DNA of 64,000 nucleotides from Fluviicola sp. (lineage in GTDB: Bacteria; Bacteroidota; Bacteroidia; Flavobacteriales_D; Crocinitomicaceae). The DNA lies in assembly GCA_002734065.2 (NCBI GenBank), contig NVXU02000002.1:62001-126000 (forward strand), read 5' to 3'. The notes below the pieces were generated by a model that saw nothing but the letters and a program-made list of their open reading frames with translations, did no database searches and was not told where the DNA came from. Below, piece after piece: positions 54,528-63,573 of this stretch (position 1 is its first letter; each line of letters opens with the position of its first letter). Both the position numbers and the translations under genes were made by a program.

Positions 54528-54576
54528 TTTTTAGAAATTATGAAAACATATGATGCTATTAAAGGGAAGTAATCAC

Positions 54577-54651
54577 CCCGCTCATCGGGATTTGTAGAGT
54601 AGCTTTTCAGGATTTGTAATCCAGAAATAATGATAAAAGCATTTGTAATGC
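54577..54651 (+). repeat. Three small hairpins with ATTTGTA motifs before the TcA gene
   Basis: CCCGCTCATCGGG (54577-54589), GGATTTGTAATCC (54610-54622) and GCATTTGTAATGC (54639-54651) are short inverted repeats; the last two share the loop ATTTGTAAT, and ATTTGTAG follows the first. They fill the gap between the transthyretin-like gene and TcA. They could form RNA hairpins in the leader of TcA or belong to a dispersed repeat family. Confidence 0.6.
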
Positions 54652-54662
54652 GATAAAAGAAA

Positions 54663-57600
54663 ATGAAACAAGAAAATATATCGAAAAAAAATACACCTAT
54701 GAGAACATTAACCAATTTATTGAAGAAAGTCAATAAGAAAAAGTATAAAATTTTTAATTCACCAGTAATCAAGGAAAAACAAAAGTTGTATAGCCCGGAT
54801 TTATCGGCTCCCCATAAAAAGGAGATTGAACAAATTTTAACAACGATGTTGAATCAACATGTTATTGATGTAATGGGTTGGAAAAGTGCATCGTTGATAA
54901 AAACCGTTCATGCTATGAAGCATCCAGTCTTGAAGGATCGGAAGTTAACTATAGCGACTTATGTAAATAAGCACATTATCGTACAATTGAAGAAGAAACC
55001 AACATTTGTAGAAACTGCATTGGCTGCAGATTTAAAGATATTTGGAAAAACTACTGTTACGAAACTGTTTAAGTTGGAAATGACAATAGACAAGCATCCG
55101 ATTTTTCATCAATCGGAAGAGGATGTAACTACATCAGAAGCTGTTGTAATAGATCCTGTTACACCACCCATAATTTCACCTGTTGTAGTTTTAGGAAAGG
55201 CAAACAAAAACAACGAATTGATTGCTCGACTTTCTGGTTTGTCGGCTATCGAAAAAAATAAGTTTATAAGAAAACATAAAGGGCAAATTATGGATAGCAA
55301 GAATTCCAAGGTGGTATTCTCGAAAACAATTGATAAAAAGAAAATAGCAAAAATAAATTATGCCAAAGGGCTCTTGGGTTTAACTAAAGGAGATAAAGAA
55401 TTAACTGAACAATTGTTTAAAGCGTCAGGTGTTAATTCGTTAAAGAGTATTGCTAAAAAGAAAACGTTCGATTGGAAAGGAATCATTGAAAAACGATTTG
55501 GAAAGAAGCTTTCTAGCCAGCAAAAATTAAAAAAAGCAGATGAATTGGAGAAAGAAATTGCAGATACTTTTCCTACCGATTTTGTGGTAAGCAGGGTGGC
55601 TAAAACTTCTATTCCTTTCAAGAAATTCTTAACAAGCAATGTTGATCTAGATATTTTTAACTCCAAGTTCAATCAAGAAGAAAATAAAAAATACAATTGG
55701 AAAGGAATTACTGTAAAAGATCAAGTTGTGGTAAAAAAGGAAGTGCAAACATTTCAACGAGTTCAAAACTTAACAAGCGATGTGAGAGATATTGGACCAC
55801 TTGTTAATTCAGGTTACACCAGTGCCAGTGGTATTTTATCATCCAATCGACAAGAGTTTTATAAGAATAGTGGTCTATCATTAGATAAGTCCAAGCAGGT
55901 TTATCAGCGAGTATTGGATGTTAATAACGAATCGTTGGCATACCTCAACATGCAGTTAGAACGTTATCGAGACATTGACCTTCCTTTCTCTAATACAACA
56001 GGAATAACAAAAAAAGAAAAAGATGCCCTCGGAGAAATCGACTACCAAGAATTGTTTGGGAGTCTTCATTTTTGTGAATGCAGTCATTGCAATTCAGTAT
56101 TGAGCCCAGCAGCCTATTATGTGGATTTGCTATATTTCTTAAAGACAAACAATGCAGCTGCCTTTACAGAATTAACTGATAGAAGATCTGATTTGTTGGA
56201 TATTAAACTGAATTGCGAACAGACTAACAGTACACAAGCATATTTGGAATTGGTCAATGAGGTATTAGGAAAATATTTAGAAAATAACGTTCCTAATATT
56301 CCCAACCTTCTACGCGAAATAGATGAAATATTGTATTTACCATGGATTAATCCTGAACTTCCTTTTGAAGAAGATTGTATGAGAGCAAGACTTTTAGCAG
56401 AGCACTTGGATACTTCGTTGTTTGAAATTTATAATAAAATGGAGGCAAAACCAGCTGTTCAGATGGCAGAGCATTTAGGTTTAGGACCTGAAACTTTAAA
56501 ATGGATGTTATTGCCTGATCCTTTACCAGCTGCCTCCATACAAAAATACCCTACAGATATTTTCTTGAACTTGTTTAATTTAGATTATGACGAGTTAAAT
56601 CTTCTCGTGAATTCTGCTATTGGTAGTGGTTTGTCAATTGAGGTAACAAAGATTGATACCCAGAGTTATACCGAAAAAGTAGTAGTAAATGGTGCTTCAG
56701 CAGCAACACGAGCAAATTATTTGAAGAAGCTGTTCAAATTTCTTCGTTTGTACAGACATTTAGACTACGAATTAACAGATTTGGAGTTGTACGTGGATTT
56801 AGCCACTGAAGGAAGAGGAGTATTGAATGCTGTGAATTTAGGCAAACTTTCTACGTTGATGTACGTAAAGGCTACATTGGAATTGAATAATGAAACATTA
56901 TCGATTTTAATTAGAGGATATGACGAAGATACTTATGATTTTTCAGTAACAAAACTAGATCAAAGTGACCAATTGTTGTATGCTCAAGTTTTATCTTTTT
57001 TAGGATTGTCAGAAATAGATTTCGAACAGCTGTTAGAAGCTTTTAAAGATGATTTAACCTTTTCATCAGGTCAATTGTCATTAGATGTGAAGAATCTTTC
57101 AATGTTAAAAAGAAATGTTTTATGGGCAAAAGGTGCGGGGTTTTCTGCGAAAGATTGGATCACATTTTTGACCGTAAATAATAATTTAAAATTAGTAATC
57201 AATAACAATTGGATTGAATTGATTGTGCGTATTCAGACTTATTTGGATGTTGATGTACCGGTTTCGTTGGTCGATTTTTATGTGAATGACATTCAAAACG
57301 AAGATTGGTATTATTCCATCAATGAAGAAAATATGAGTTCCTGGTTGATAACACTCAAGGATAATCAAATAGCTTTTTCTGATGTTGAAGAATTAGGAAT
57401 TTCTATTGCCGAACTTCTTGGTGCGGACGATCAATTGATCCAACTTTTACTTCAGCAGTATTCGACACGCTCTGCTAAATTATCAACTAATATTTCTACA
57501 TTTTTAGCTTCAGAGGTCGATTTGAATAAGGCTTCCTCGGAATTTATAGCGACTCTAGGTGAGTTAAAGAGTTTAGACAAGAATATTCAATTATTTAATT

Positions 57601-60600
57601 TTTTGGATATCAACGCAGATGCGTTGGGTTATTTCTTTGACCAAGCGGATCAGTACGGAATTAACCCTTCTGATACGAAAGTATTGCTAACTGGATTGTA
57701 TTATTTTTCAAAATGGTTAGATGGATTAGATGGAGATTTAGAAATATTCGAAGTATTGTTTGATGGCTCAGTTGCATCTGGCAGTGTATCAGAAGAATTA
57801 AGAATAGAGATTGAAGATACACTTAAGTTGGATGTGAATACGATAAAAATACTGTTGCAAAAATTTAATTGGACTACTTTAAAATTGGAGAATTGGAATC
57901 AGTTTTTTAATGCAATTGACATTTGTTCTGAATTAAATTGGGGTGCTGAAAATTTAGTATATGCATTAGAAACTGATTTAATCACGGATAGACCAAGAGA
58001 ATACTATCGCCAATTAACAGCGTTCTTTGAGCAAAGCATTCAATTGTCAGGCAAGTCAGAAGATCAGATTACTGAAACCTATCAGGAGATTAATAATCAA
58101 TTAATTGAAGCCAAAAGAGACGCAATTGTTGCTCTAATTAAAAAATCAACTGAAGAGAAGCTAGGAACAACATCAAGAATATATGCTCACTTTCTGTTAG
58201 ATTCTGAAATGAGCGCTTGTGCTTTAGTTTCTCCAATTAAAGCAGCAATATTGAGTGTTCAACTATTCATTCATCGTTGCCTAATGAATGTTGAAAATGA
58301 CAGCAATGGTCAAAAATTACAATTTGATGAGGAAGCAAAAACAGAATGGGAATGGAGAAAAAATTATCGCGTATGGGAAGCCAATCGAAAAGTGTTTTTG
58401 TACCCAGAAAATTATTTAGATCCTAACTTGAGGGATGATAAAACACCTATCTATGAAGAATTAGAAGGAGATATCCAGCAGAGAGATTTAACCTTACCAA
58501 CCATAGAAAAAACCTATCGAAAATACTTGAAAGAGTTTTCTGTAGTTGCAAAGCTAACCATGGCAGGTAGTTTTAAAGATGAAGAAAATGATTTACACTA
58601 TTATTTTGGGAGGACAGAGAATAAGCCTTACAAGTATTTCTTTAAAACTTACAAAGAGTCTACTAGAGCATGGAGTCACTGGAACGAAATTAAGTTGAAA
58701 ATTGATTCAGATTACTTAGCAGGAATAGTTGCTCTTGGTCGTTTATATGTCTTTTGGAAAACTTCGGAATCTTATACGCAATCTACATTTGACGATGGGA
58801 AATCTACATCAAAAACCTCTTACAAACATATGATTAATTATAGTTTTCTAGAGGAAGATGATTCATGGTCAAGCCCTATTAAATTTGATAAAAACATTAG
58901 AGCTTCATTTGATGATTTTAATATTTTTAGTGATGATTTTTCCAAGTTATCGATTGAGGACATGACCAATGATAGTTTTATTCATATAGAAGAATTGGCT
59001 TATCCTAATTATACATTTAAGGTGAAAATTTCGAACGAAATAGCAGTCGGTAGTGACTTTAATGGAACAGAAGAAACAGAATTGCAGATTAATTTCGTGA
59101 ACAATACAAGTTCTAACAAAATTTCTTTGGCAGGTGCGAAAGAAACAAGCCCTTACCTTTTAATGACTGGTGATGATGGAATCCATGTGGCGAGCGAATA
59201 TTTGGAATTTAATTTTTCCGAGCACAGTCGATTAAATGCTCGAAATTCATCACAAATAACGTATTCAGGATTAGGAAGGATTATAACCAGTTCAGAATCC
59301 TTATCCTTAATGAATGGTCAAAACCCCTATAATTATACCTTAAAGTGTGGTGTAGATAATTATCAACTTTTATTTGGCAATGGTGGGTTATACCCTTTAA
59401 ACTCGTTTGTTGTAACTAAGTTGTCTGAAATTATTTTCACAAAAGGGGTGGAATCATTTTTAAGCCCTAGCACGCAGTTGGACAATGAAGAAGAAACAAA
59501 AGTTGTTTTAAATACAGGAAATATTTTCTCTCCAAAAACAGTTTTTTTGCCAGAAGGAGGATTGGACTTTGATGGACCTAATGGAATCTATTTTCAAGAG
59601 CTCTATTTTCATATCCCATTTACCTTAGCCAAACATTACAACAACAACCAGAAATTTAAGGAAGCTGATTATTGGTTCAAAAAAGTGTTTGATCCTTCTG
59701 TAGAATTTGATGCCGATCAGAAATATTGGCAATACACTCCATTTAGAAAGGACATTACAGAGCAAATGAAATCCATTCTTCAAAATACTGCTGCCTTATC
59801 AAAATACCATGAAGACCCATTTAATCCACATGCTATTGCTCGTTTAAGAACAGGGGCTTATCCTAAGTCGGTTGTGATGAGTTATATTGATAACCTCCTG
59901 GATTGGGGAGATTCCCTCTTTACTCAAGATACTTATGAAAGTATTAACGAGGCTATGATGTTGTACATTACTGCGCACCAATTATTGGGGGAAAGACCAA
60001 GAACAATTGGTGCCTGCGATACCGCCAATGAAGACAAAACTTTTAAAGAGATAGAACAATTTTTAGATGCAAGGAACGAAGTTCTTATCGAAATTGAATC
60101 TGTATTATCGGAGAATAAAATAGGCGATTCACAAGGTGGGCCTTATAGCGCTGAGAAAGAGGTTTCTAGCAATCAAGCATTTAGAAAGTTCAACTCCAAA
60201 GAACGTTTGGTGAAAGATAAAAAGAAAGATTCCACTTACAACGATACTACATTAACCCAATCATTTACACAGGAATTGTTTTGTATACCTTGGAATGAGA
60301 ACCTAATGGCATATTGGAATATGGTAGAAGACCGTATGTACAAGATTAGACATTGTTTAAACATTGATGGAGAATACCGTCAATTGGCATTGTTTGAGCC
60401 TCCAATAGATCCTAATTTATTGGTGAGAGGAAAAGCAGCAGGGTTGAACTTGTCTCAACTAACAGCAACAAATCAGTTACTTCCATATCGTTTTAGTTAT
60501 TTGTTGGAAAAAGCAAGGTCATACGTAAGTATAGTCCATAGTTTCGGTCAAGCAATGCTTTCTGCAATCGAAAAAGAGAGTGGGGAAGCATTGAGTGAAT

Positions 60601-62285
60601 TAAGAGCTATTCAGGAAGGTAACATTCTTCAAATGATAACATTAAGCAAAGAAAAACAGTTAGAAGAATTGGTTATCCAGGCAGAAAGTTTGAACTTATC
60701 TCAAGAGAAGACTCAGCAGAATATAGATTATTATCAAGGCCTTTTAAATGACTTTGGTGGTGATGGATTTGGTGTAGCTGACAGTAATTTTAATTTATCT
60801 GCTGATATTCAAAAAGGTTCTCAAACATTAAGCTTACTTGCTGGAGGGTTAGCGTTGTTACCTCAATTAGGAGCTCCTACGGCTATGACTTTCGGAGGAA
60901 ATCAGTTAAGCGAAGCTATGGGAAAAGCAACAAATGCAGTTGTTAATATTGCAAGATTTTACAATTTGAAAGCTAAAATTAATGAAAAGTACCAGAACCA
61001 GAACATTCGAAGTTTAGGCTGGGAGAATGGATTGAACTCCAGTCAAAAAGAATTGGCGTTGAACGAAACATCTAAGCTCATCAATGAAATTAAATTAGCT
61101 GTTGCAGGGAGAGATTTAGAAATGCATGAGCAACGAATAGGACAGAATGAAGAAGTGTTGGATTTCTATGAAGATAAAATGTCTAATCAGGCACTTTACA
61201 ATCATTTGAATGGTCATTTGACAAGACTTTATCGAGATGCTTATGGTGTTGTTTTAAAAACAGCAATGGAAGCTCAGGCAGCATATCAATTTGAGACGGG
61301 CAATACAACAGATTTTCACATTTCTCAAGATAACTGGAATTCTGCTTCTAAGGGCTTATTGTCAACAGAAAAATTGCAAAATCAGTTAATGTTGTTGGAA
61401 AGAGCATATATGGAGCAAAATGCTCGAAAAGCGGAAATCAGATCGCATGTTTCAATGGCATTGATTGATGCACAAGCATTGGTAACATTTAAAAATACAG
61501 GAGAATGTGACTTTTCCATTCCAGAAGAATGGTTCGATATTCAATATCCAGGGCAGTACAAAAGACGGATTAAATCGGTGAGTGTTAGCATTCCATGTGT
61601 AACTGGGCCTTATGTAAATGTTCCATGTAAATTGACATTACAAAGTTCAAGAATGAGGGTGACAACGGATTTAAGTTCAGGTCTTGAAGTAGCACCAACT
61701 ATCCCAGATGGTAACGATCGAATTTTTACATCTTCTGCTCAAAATGATACAGGATTGTTGGAGTTTAACTTTAGAGATGAACGTTATTTACCTTTTGAAG
61801 GAGCCGGAGTAGACGGCGCTTGGAATTTACAATTGCCTAATAAACTCCGATCATTCAATTATAACACGATATCAGATGTGATTTTCCAAATCAGTTACAC
61901 AGCAGAGTATGATGGGGTTTTGAGGGGAGAAGTGGAAGACAACATTGAAGCGAACATCAATGCACTAAACTCTAATGGAGGGTTAGTAAAAGTGATGTCT
62001 CTAAAACATGAATTCCCTAACGAATGGCACAAGGCTATTGCTGAAAATGAAGCAATGGAAATTGTCTTAACAGAAAACCATTTTTCTTACTTCACCCAAG
62101 GAGGAAGTTTAAGCTTACAAGGAGCATCTTTAGAAGTGTTGAATATTAACGAGCCAGATAATGATACGGCTTCATCTTCTTCTGTGGGAACTGTTTCGGG
62201 ATCCTTGCCAAAAACAGTTGTAATTACAATTGACGAGGATGAAAAAAATAAAGAACTATTTCTCGTCTTAAATTACAAGTTGTAA
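54663..62285 (+). CDS. Tc toxin subunit A (TcA), pore-forming translocator
   Basis: A 2540-residue protein, close to the ~2516 residues of Photorhabdus TcdA1. Five copies of TcA make a bell-shaped pre-pore that injects the TcC cargo. Visible parts: a diverged N-terminus (1-460); the VRP1-type signature 'LFGSLHFCECSHCNSVLSPA' (about 463-490); a long helical shell; the ABC-toxin/neuraminidase-like region (about 1230-1650; 'YKESTRAWSHWNEIKLKID'); receptor-binding beta domains; the pore helices (about 1950-2250, with hydrophobic 'LAGGLALLPQLGAPTAMTFG' near 2056); and the TcB-binding domain (about 2260-2400; 'EEWFDIQYPGQYKRRIKSVS'). No frameshift. The last gene of the operon, followed by a terminator. 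Confidence 0.93.
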   Translation: MKQENISKKNTPMRTLTNLLKKVNKKKYKIFNSPVIKEKQKLYSPDLSAPHKKEIEQILTTMLNQHVIDVMGWKSASLIKTVHAMKHPVLKDRKLTIATYVNKHIIVQLKKKPTFVETALAADLKIFGKTTVTKLFKLEMTIDKHPIFHQSEEDVTTSEAVVIDPVTPPIISPVVVLGKANKNNELIARLSGLSAIEKNKFIRKHKGQIMDSKNSKVVFSKTIDKKKIAKINYAKGLLGLTKGDKELTEQLFKASGVNSLKSIAKKKTFDWKGIIEKRFGKKLSSQQKLKKADELEKEIADTFPTDFVVSRVAKTSIPFKKFLTSNVDLDIFNSKFNQEENKKYNWKGITVKDQVVVKKEVQTFQRVQNLTSDVRDIGPLVNSGYTSASGILSSNRQEFYKNSGLSLDKSKQVYQRVLDVNNESLAYLNMQLERYRDIDLPFSNTTGITKKEKDALGEIDYQELFGSLHFCECSHCNSVLSPAAYYVDLLYFLKTNNAAAFTELTDRRSDLLDIKLNCEQTNSTQAYLELVNEVLGKYLENNVPNIPNLLREIDEILYLPWINPELPFEEDCMRARLLAEHLDTSLFEIYNKMEAKPAVQMAEHLGLGPETLKWMLLPDPLPAASIQKYPTDIFLNLFNLDYDELNLLVNSAIGSGLSIEVTKIDTQSYTEKVVVNGASAATRANYLKKLFKFLRLYRHLDYELTDLELYVDLATEGRGVLNAVNLGKLSTLMYVKATLELNNETLSILIRGYDEDTYDFSVTKLDQSDQLLYAQVLSFLGLSEIDFEQLLEAFKDDLTFSSGQLSLDVKNLSMLKRNVLWAKGAGFSAKDWITFLTVNNNLKLVINNNWIELIVRIQTYLDVDVPVSLVDFYVNDIQNEDWYYSINEENMSSWLITLKDNQIAFSDVEELGISIAELLGADDQLIQLLLQQYSTRSAKLSTNISTFLASEVDLNKASSEFIATLGELKSLDKNIQLFNFLDINADALGYFFDQADQYGINPSDTKVLLTGLYYFSKWLDGLDGDLEIFEVLFDGSVASGSVSEELRIEIEDTLKLDVNTIKILLQKFNWTTLKLENWNQFFNAIDICSELNWGAENLVYALETDLITDRPREYYRQLTAFFEQSIQLSGKSEDQITETYQEINNQLIEAKRDAIVALIKKSTEEKLGTTSRIYAHFLLDSEMSACALVSPIKAAILSVQLFIHRCLMNVENDSNGQKLQFDEEAKTEWEWRKNYRVWEANRKVFLYPENYLDPNLRDDKTPIYEELEGDIQQRDLTLPTIEKTYRKYLKEFSVVAKLTMAGSFKDEENDLHYYFGRTENKPYKYFFKTYKESTRAWSHWNEIKLKIDSDYLAGIVALGRLYVFWKTSESYTQSTFDDGKSTSKTSYKHMINYSFLEEDDSWSSPIKFDKNIRASFDDFNIFSDDFSKLSIEDMTNDSFIHIEELAYPNYTFKVKISNEIAVGSDFNGTEETELQINFVNNTSSNKISLAGAKETSPYLLMTGDDGIHVASEYLEFNFSEHSRLNARNSSQITYSGLGRIITSSESLSLMNGQNPYNYTLKCGVDNYQLLFGNGGLYPLNSFVVTKLSEIIFTKGVESFLSPSTQLDNEEETKVVLNTGNIFSPKTVFLPEGGLDFDGPNGIYFQELYFHIPFTLAKHYNNNQKFKEADYWFKKVFDPSVEFDADQKYWQYTPFRKDITEQMKSILQNTAALSKYHEDPFNPHAIARLRTGAYPKSVVMSYIDNLLDWGDSLFTQDTYESINEAMMLYITAHQLLGERPRTIGACDTANEDKTFKEIEQFLDARNEVLIEIESVLSENKIGDSQGGPYSAEKEVSSNQAFRKFNSKERLVKDKKKDSTYNDTTLTQSFTQELFCIPWNENLMAYWNMVEDRMYKIRHCLNIDGEYRQLALFEPPIDPNLLVRGKAAGLNLSQLTATNQLLPYRFSYLLEKARSYVSIVHSFGQAMLSAIEKESGEALSELRAIQEGNILQMITLSKEKQLEELVIQAESLNLSQEKTQQNIDYYQGLLNDFGGDGFGVADSNFNLSADIQKGSQTLSLLAGGLALLPQLGAPTAMTFGGNQLSEAMGKATNAVVNIARFYNLKAKINEKYQNQNIRSLGWENGLNSSQKELALNETSKLINEIKLAVAGRDLEMHEQRIGQNEEVLDFYEDKMSNQALYNHLNGHLTRLYRDAYGVVLKTAMEAQAAYQFETGNTTDFHISQDNWNSASKGLLSTEKLQNQLMLLERAYMEQNARKAEIRSHVSMALIDAQALVTFKNTGECDFSIPEEWFDIQYPGQYKRRIKSVSVSIPCVTGPYVNVPCKLTLQSSRMRVTTDLSSGLEVAPTIPDGNDRIFTSSAQNDTGLLEFNFRDERYLPFEGAGVDGAWNLQLPNKLRSFNYNTISDVIFQISYTAEYDGVLRGEVEDNIEANINALNSNGGLVKVMSLKHEFPNEWHKAIAENEAMEIVLTENHFSYFTQGGSLSLQGASLEVLNINEPDNDTASSSSVGTVSGSLPKTVVITIDEDEKNKELFLVLNYKL

Positions 62286-62311
62286 ATGATAAAAAAGGAA
62301 ATGTTATTAGT

Positions 62312-62343
62312 AAAAGGACTTGGTGAATACCAAGTCCTTTTCT
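62312..62343 (+). terminator. Intrinsic terminator of the Tc operon
   Basis: AAAAGGACTTGGT and ACCAAGTCCTTTT form a perfect 13-bp stem with loop GAAT, 26 bp after the TcA stop. Confidence 0.92.
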
Positions 62344-62347
62344 ATGG

Positions 62348-62947
62348 TATAATGATTATGAAATTGATGTCAACCAGGTAGATATAGAATTAATTTCTAC
62401 TGAGAACGCCCCAGAACTTTCTATTTCACATGATGGTTCTACTGTAGCAGTAAATCTTGCTGTAACAGATAATGACGGAAGCGCTTGCTAGAACAGTTTA
62501 TATTAATCCAGATGCGTCATTAACCAAATTAACGGGGATAACTGACCAATGGATAATAGAAACCCAGAAATAGTAGATAGCGCATTAAGAACAATATTAC
62601 ACCTGGATATCATTTTGGCTCAATTCATTTTCAAGAAATACAAGCCTATTATGCTAAAAAGATACGTGAAACTCATTTAGGAGATAAGGAATATGATATT
62701 CCATCATCTACTTTAATGCCCCTCCCCAACAGACTTGATGATTTTATTTTTTCTCATTTTAGAGTGACAGCAAGCGATTATACTAAGTTTTAGCACAGAT
62801 TTGTTAGACACAATGCAAGTACCAAAAGTATTTCTATCAACTATTGAAACCCTTAAAGATAAAACAATAGAATGGGAGCGAGATAAAAAAGAGATTAATC
62901 AAAATTTAAAAGAAAAATGCACTTTCGAACATCGTAAACCGTCGTAA
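62348..62947 (+). pseudogene. Decayed coding region, unidentified
   Basis: Four protein-like stretches in different frames follow one another without starts: 'YEIDVNQVDIELISTENA' onward to TAG at 62489; 'ARTVYINPDASLTKLTG' to TAG at 62571; a 71-codon stretch 62581-62793 including 'IHFQEIQAYYAKKIRE'; and 'STDLLDTMQVPKVFLSTI' to TAA at 62945. The junctions at 62486-62489 and 62790-62795 need only a one-base shift to join neighbouring parts. This looks like one or more genes broken by frameshifts. Original function not recognised. Confidence 0.5.
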
Positions 62948-63164
62948 AACAAGGCTTAGCGACGATATTAAGTATTACACTTCGTAATTCGACTGGTTTT
63001 TGTAAATTAATTTAGTTTTTATATCCAAAAAGTTTTTTATTTTATTGAGTCGAACTCATTTTCAATACTTTCTGCTTGACACCTCAATTTCATTTTTTGT
63101 TTTATCGAGTCTAATTCAATTTTAATTCTATCTAGTTGAGATTTCAATTTATTATTCTAAATAA
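62948..63164. repeat. Gap with a 60-bp imperfect tandem repeat (63033-63152)
   Basis: No intact gene. Two head-to-tail copies of a 60-bp unit (63033-63092, 63093-63152) are clearly related. On the minus strand they encode two 20-residue repeats ('LKSQLDRIKIELDSIKQK' and 'LRCQAESIENEFDSIK') of coiled-coil character, ended by a TAA and without a proper start. Probably the C-terminal scrap of a coiled-coil protein gene. Confidence 0.5.
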
Positions 63165-63539
63165 AGATGTTTAGTTATCTCAGATGGTTTATACGAATGG
63201 AAATGGTTGGTTGAAAAAGGAAAGAAGAAGGAAAAATACCTCATCTCTTTAGAAAATGGTGAATTATACGTTTACGGTGGTATTCATTCTGAGTGGATGG
63301 ATAAGATTACAGGAGAAATAATCAATCCTTATTCCATCGTAATTGCAGGCGCAAATTCATTAGTTGCAGCAATTCTTAAAAAGAAAAGAATGCCAATCAT
63401 TTTAAAGCAAGAAGATGAACAAGGCCGGCTAAACAGAAGAGAGATTAGTGATTTTAAATTACCGTATTCGAGCGAGTTGGTTGCAAAAGTGCATAAGACA
63501 GTTGATCGTTTTAGAGAAATGACCTTACGTTTCTCATAA
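63165..63539 (+). pseudogene. 3' fragment of an SRAP (YedK/HMCES-type) gene
   Basis: The frame opens after a TAA at 63162 and gives 124 residues without an ATG. It begins 'RCLVISDGLYEWKW', which matches the 'RCLIPADGFYEW' block in the middle of SRAP proteins, and continues with 'YVYGGIHSEWMDKITGEI' and 'KKRMPIILKQ', also typical. SRAP proteins bind abasic sites in single-stranded DNA through Cys2; that N-terminal half is absent, and I find no match to it in the other frames upstream. A TTG at 63207 could start translation but would still lack the active site. Confidence 0.7.
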
Positions 63540-63573
63540 CAATGCGAAAAATTCGCGTGGTAGGACAGTATAA

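Noticed and set aside
61520..61540. GGTTCGA resembling the tRNA T-loop as a distal attachment site
   Set aside because: Only seven bases match and it lies inside the TcA coding sequence.
62348..62947. Programmed frameshifting instead of gene decay
   Set aside because: Several separate shifts and stops, no slippery sequence and no start codon.
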